Assembly (NCBI GenBank): GCA_029762535.1
Contig: JARVGK010000012.1
Span: forward strand, 1 to 64,000
DNA length: 64,000 bases
From: Thermoplasmatota archaeon
GTDB taxonomy: Archaea > Thermoplasmatota > Penumbrarchaeia > Penumbrarchaeales > Penumbrarchaeaceae
Reading direction: 5' to 3'
Shown: piece after piece, positions 60,651-64,000 of the stretch
Layout of the letters: every line of letters begins with the position of its first letter
Numbering within the stretch: the first letter of the stretch is position 1
The notes under the pieces: generated by a model
What the model was told of the DNA's origin: nothing
Seen by the model: only the letters and a program-made list of their open reading frames with translations
Database searches by the model: none
Made by a program: the position numbers and the translations under genes

Positions 60651-63600
60651 TCACTCTTCGTGACGTAACATTATTGAGGTCTCATGGGCCTTCTTATTCC
60701 TCTGGTAAAGGAATCCCATGATGGCGAGGCCGGATACAAGTATCATGATCACCACTAATGCGACTATCGCCTCGGTCAGGGTCTCCTTCTCATTTCCGGA
60801 TCCCCCTGGCGGGTCCTCTTCGTCTATGGGGTCGGATATCGTGATCTCTATCCAGGCGCTCACGTTGTGGGACCCATCGTCCGCGAACAGGGAGATCCTA
60901 TGCACTCCTTTGGGAAGCGTGACCTCGACCATAAAGCCGGATCCCAGGTATCCCGATCGGTTCGATGTCCATGTGAGCAGAACGGGATCGTGTGCCCCTA
61001 TACCATCGTCCCTGGTGCCCGCGGCGGAGAGGACTATAGGGGTTCCGGTGTTGAACCTTGAACCATTGGCGGGAATTGATATGATCGGCGTCGGAGGCAG
61101 GTTCTCCGGCGGGACTGTCACCGACAGTTCGAACGATGCGGTCCCGATGTTGCCTGCCAGGTCACGGACGCGGTACCGGATCTTCACCTCACCCTCGGGT
61201 AGTGTCAGGTCCTGGGTCACTATCCAGGGATCGCCAGTGTATTCGTATGGCAATGGGGTCCATATATCGTCGTTGCCGAGACCGAACTCGAGCGAGTCCG
61301 GATCCGGCCCGGAATCCATGTCCCGCACTCGGATGGATACTCGATAGGGAGGTGAACTTTCGAACCTGCCATCACCCGGGGACATGAGCAGGATCTCGGG
61401 AGATGCCGTATCGACCCCTATCGAGATAGGTCCCGAAGCCCCCTTGTTCCCGGCCAGGTCCAACACCTCCATATCGATCCTTCCTCTGAACCTGGGACCA
61501 AGTTCTGGCGAGATCAGCGCGGTGAAGGAGACCATCCTGTCCTCCATCATGACGGCATCGTCGATCCTCACATCGGAGTCGATCCAGGTGCCGAAGGCCT
61601 CACCTTCATCGAGTACCCTGTATCTGAACGAGAACTGGTCCAGGCCGATGTCATCCGATACAGGTATCCTGAAAAGAGGTGATGTCTCGTTGGTCCAGGA
61701 GGGGATCCCGGTCGCATCGATCATCGGCGGGGAGAGGTCCAGTTCCGCGGTGGCGGATCCCCGATCCGAGGAGATCCCGACCCAGTCGATCGCTTCCACG
61801 GCCCAGGTGGTGTCGGAAGGTCCATCTATCTCGATCATGGTACTGTTCGTCGGGCCGTACAGCACATGGGAAGGGACCACCTCGACGGTCCCGTTGTCAT
61901 CCTTCCACCATAGATGTATGGAGGGGGACTGATCCTGGTCCCTGTGAAAGTAGTATATCACGACCTCATGCAGATCCTCTGAGGACAGGTAAAGGTCCGT
62001 GGTCCCCGGTCCCAGCGTGAGATCGTCCATCGGGATCGCCACATCACCGTCCAGTAGCATCATCCCCTCGCCCCTGCCCCTGAGCTCCAATTTATACATT
62101 CCTGTGTTATCGACCCTGATGTAGCCGTGCCATCTTGCGGAGAAACCCTTCGGCGGCAATATCTGCAGTTCGGGATAAGGCCCCCACAGGCCCCAGTCTT
62201 TGTCCAATCCATCCTCATCGATGGAAAGGCCATGTTCCCTCATATCCATGTCCATGTAATATGTGGCATGGAGCCGCCCGCTCTCGAGCATCGGTGTTGA
62301 GCCGCCACTGTCGATCATCCTGTATTCCTTCACCCCGGATCCATCGGAATCGTACTCCGGACCCAGCCCCCCTTCGCACTCGAGCTTCCAAGCCCCTATT
62401 TTACCCAGGTCCGCTCTCTGCGTGAGCGTTACCGATGGCTGATCGGGTTTGGTCCCGTCCACGGGGAACCTCATGGCATGCCCTTTCTCAAGCATGGGTG
62501 AATTGATAGGTGTTTCTCTCAGTTCTATATCGAGTGAATAGACCTGCTCAGGCTGGGTCACAAGGACATCCTCGAACTCCCACGATGGATGGTAAAGGAT
62601 GGAGTCATCCCCTATCCTGATCGATGCCTCCCCTGCCGGGACCATCCTGTCGTAACCCGTGTACACTATGGGGATCCCGGAGATCCGGACCTCATCCCCC
62701 AAACCTGCCCAGATACCCCTCGCGGGGATGTCGATCCCATTTATGGTGATCGATCCCCCTTCACCGAAGGAAAGGTCCCTGGCCACCATGAAAGCGTTCC
62801 TGTACGTCCGGGTCACATGGCATCCTTCGGCATCGGTTACCGTGAATGCTATATCGGTCAGGTCCTGGGGGAAATCCCACGTGAACTCACATTCGAACCA
62901 GGCCGTTGTGCCCCCGATCCCTCCTGAGGGATCATTGAAGAAATGATAAGAAACGATATCCTGCACGTCGATCATCATACCTCCGATCTCCACTTTGAGG
63001 CCTGTCAAGGGGATCGATGGACGGTCGTTCTTGATCGGTATCTCGAACCGGACCCTGCCCCCGGATGCGAATATCGTCCCATCCTCGTGTCCATCCCCCG
63101 TGATCGATAGTCCTTGAAGCCTGATGTGCGAGGAGTAGATGACGAACATCTCCCCGCACTTGCCTCTGTCGTTCCCGATACCGTCGGCGCTCGGGGCGCC
63201 TATAAAGATATCGTCCAGGCCGTCACCGTTGAGGTCACCCGTTCCCAGATGGAAACCCAGGCCGTCCTCGAGGTCCATGCCCTCGATGGTGAAAAGACCC
63301 GAGGGGTTCCCGAGACGGACCACGCGTGACCCGAACGCTGTGGAATGGTCGTAGAAGAGGACGACCCCGGCCATATATCTCGGATCGGTCCCGATGGAGG
63401 GCAGGTCCTGTCCGTGAACGGTGGTGATCAGGTCCAGTTCACCATCGCCCGTGAGGTCCGTGATCGAGAACTGCCTGCCAAGCTGGAATCCAGATCCCTG
63501 CCTGTTGACGGGATCCTCGGCTCCCAGGACCAGCAAGTCGAAGCTGTTCTCGTCATACATTTCGGACGGGAACCCAATCTTCGGTCTGCCGTTGAATATG

Positions 63601-64000
63601 AATATGGCCCCGCAGTCACGGGTGTCGTCTCCCGGGCCGTCGTTGTTTGGTGATGACGCTATCACATCGTCCTTACCGTCGCCGTTCAGGTCCCTGAGCA
63701 TGACGGAGTATCCCAGCTGGTCGTTGTCGCCGGAACCGTGGATCACCGTCTTGCGGGAGGTATCGTATCGCTCGAGCCTCACATCCCTCAGTCCGGTGAT
63801 GTTGAAGTATATGCTCACGTTACCGCACTGTTTCAGCATTTCCGTGCTTCCGAGCGGGGTCCCAACTGCCATATCCAGGTATCCGTCCCCGTCGATGTCG
63901 CCGATGTCCATGGAAAAACCGAAACGATCGTAGTTCTCCTTGTAGATGACAGTCAGCTCCATCTCATCGTGTGGCCCTCCCCAGATGATCCTAACGTTGC
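60651..64000 (-). CDS. Partial surface protein: FG-GAP repeats, PA14 domain, Ig-like domains, C-terminal anchor (N-terminus off the right edge)
   Basis: The frame is open beyond the ATG at 63962 to the window edge (reading VRIIWGGPHDE there), so at least 1116 residues are visible and the true start is outside. The N-terminal part holds FG-GAP repeats (MDIGDIDGDGYLDMAVG; LRDLNGDGKDDVIASSP; GTGDLNGDGLDDIFIGA), likely an integrin-type propeller. A PA14 domain follows at about residues 590-700 (ILPPKGFSARWHGYIRVD; VIYYFHRDQDQSPSIHLWW). Further Ig-like domains lead to a single transmembrane helix (EAIVALVVIMILVSGLAIMG) and a short tail. A glycan-binding surface protein is plausible because PA14 domains often bind sugars. 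Confidence 0.85.
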   Translation of the reverse strand, partial: NVRIIWGGPHDEMELTVIYKENYDRFGFSMDIGDIDGDGYLDMAVGTPLGSTEMLKQCGNVSIYFNITGLRDVRLERYDTSRKTVIHGSGDNDQLGYSVMLRDLNGDGKDDVIASSPNNDGPGDDTRDCGAIFIFNGRPKIGFPSEMYDENSFDLLVLGAEDPVNRQGSGFQLGRQFSITDLTGDGELDLITTVHGQDLPSIGTDPRYMAGVVLFYDHSTAFGSRVVRLGNPSGLFTIEGMDLEDGLGFHLGTGDLNGDGLDDIFIGAPSADGIGNDRGKCGEMFVIYSSHIRLQGLSITGDGHEDGTIFASGGRVRFEIPIKNDRPSIPLTGLKVEIGGMMIDVQDIVSYHFFNDPSGGIGGTTAWFECEFTWDFPQDLTDIAFTVTDAEGCHVTRTYRNAFMVARDLSFGEGGSITINGIDIPARGIWAGLGDEVRISGIPIVYTGYDRMVPAGEASIRIGDDSILYHPSWEFEDVLVTQPEQVYSLDIELRETPINSPMLEKGHAMRFPVDGTKPDQPSVTLTQRADLGKIGAWKLECEGGLGPEYDSDGSGVKEYRMIDSGGSTPMLESGRLHATYYMDMDMREHGLSIDEDGLDKDWGLWGPYPELQILPPKGFSARWHGYIRVDNTGMYKLELRGRGEGMMLLDGDVAIPMDDLTLGPGTTDLYLSSEDLHEVVIYYFHRDQDQSPSIHLWWKDDNGTVEVVPSHVLYGPTNSTMIEIDGPSDTTWAVEAIDWVGISSDRGSATAELDLSPPMIDATGIPSWTNETSPLFRIPVSDDIGLDQFSFRYRVLDEGEAFGTWIDSDVRIDDAVMMEDRMVSFTALISPELGPRFRGRIDMEVLDLAGNKGASGPISIGVDTASPEILLMSPGDGRFESSPPYRVSIRVRDMDSGPDPDSLEFGLGNDDIWTPLPYEYTGDPWIVTQDLTLPEGEVKIRYRVRDLAGNIGTASFELSVTVPPENLPPTPIISIPANGSRFNTGTPIVLSAAGTRDDGIGAHDPVLLTWTSNRSGYLGSGFMVEVTLPKGVHRISLFADDGSHNVSAWIEITISDPIDEEDPPGGSGNEKETLTEAIVALVVIMILVSGLAIMGFLYQRNKKAHETSIMLRHEE

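Noticed and set aside
1-64000. tRNA, rRNA or riboswitch genes
   Set aside because: No cloverleaf with a conserved T-loop, no rRNA core sequence and no known riboswitch core was seen in the spacers; a tRNAscan or Rfam search would be needed to exclude short or intron-containing ones.

Overview
The window reads as chromosomal DNA of an archaeon, most likely a euryarchaeon of the Thermoplasmatota type. The support is TATA-box promoters with short leaders or leaderless starts, many ATGA/TGATG gene overlaps, a tetrahydromethanopterin-type GTP cyclohydrolase (MptA), an archaeal-size enolase and PRPP synthetase, a YbjQ-family protein, and several very large secreted proteins built from PKD, FG-GAP, GLUG and carboxypeptidase-regulatory-like domains with one C-terminal membrane anchor. 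The lineage is an inference from gene content; no rRNA or tRNA gene was seen to confirm it. Most of the DNA is GC-rich (about 55-60 % by eye), with one strong exception inside the giant GLUG gene.

Layout. 1-8.5 kb (minus strand): three surface proteins, two of them cell-anchored, and a membrane protein translationally coupled to one of them. 8.5-14.6 kb (minus): an AddAB-like helicase-nuclease pair. 14.7-18.2 kb (minus): universal-stress protein, mptA, prs and enolase, a housekeeping block. 18.3-22.9 kb (plus): MazG-like pyrophosphohydrolase, then sensor histidine kinase, imidazolonepropionase, nitroreductase and Nudix hydrolase packed head to tail. 22.9-24.6 kb (minus): a three-gene operon of a tandem ribbon-helix-helix protein, a small helical protein and a divergent FtsZ/tubulin-like GTPase, with a perfect inverted repeat over the predicted transcription start. 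24.8-33.8 kb (plus): two tandem GLUG/PKD surface proteins, the second 2129 residues long with an AT-rich core. 33.8-39.5 kb: Xaa-Pro aminopeptidase, YbjQ with a small membrane partner, a polytopic acyltransferase-like protein and an MFS exporter. 39.6-44.8 kb: a paralogue of the first surface protein, a flavodoxin/ferredoxin (EFR1-type) protein and a small protein. 44.8-47.9 kb: an Lrp/AsnC regulator divergent from a PLP fold-II enzyme fused to a GNAT acetyltransferase, then an alanine/ornithine-racemase-like enzyme and a 49-residue zinc ribbon. 47.9-50.7 kb (minus): a polytopic membrane protein with two exported proteins made of molybdopterin-oxidoreductase-like domains, plus another membrane protein. 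50.8-52.3 kb: a DEAD-box helicase. 52.4-60.6 kb: an accessory stretch with a broken VWA gene, a surface protein, a DUF4143-type ATPase, an HTH/membrane-protein pair and a Fic protein behind a perfect palindrome. 60.6-64 kb: a partial FG-GAP/PA14 surface protein running off the right edge.

The most promising undescribed systems are: (i) the RHH / small protein / FtsZ-like operon, whose architecture recalls DNA-segregating tubulin systems but is chromosomal and has a degenerate T7 catalytic loop; (ii) the PLP-enzyme-GNAT fusion with a racemase and zinc ribbon under a divergent Lrp regulator, a possible route to an unusual or D-amino acid; and (iii) the membrane protein with three degenerate molybdopterin-domain copies at the cell surface. 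Functions are assigned from motifs read by eye; no database search was possible.
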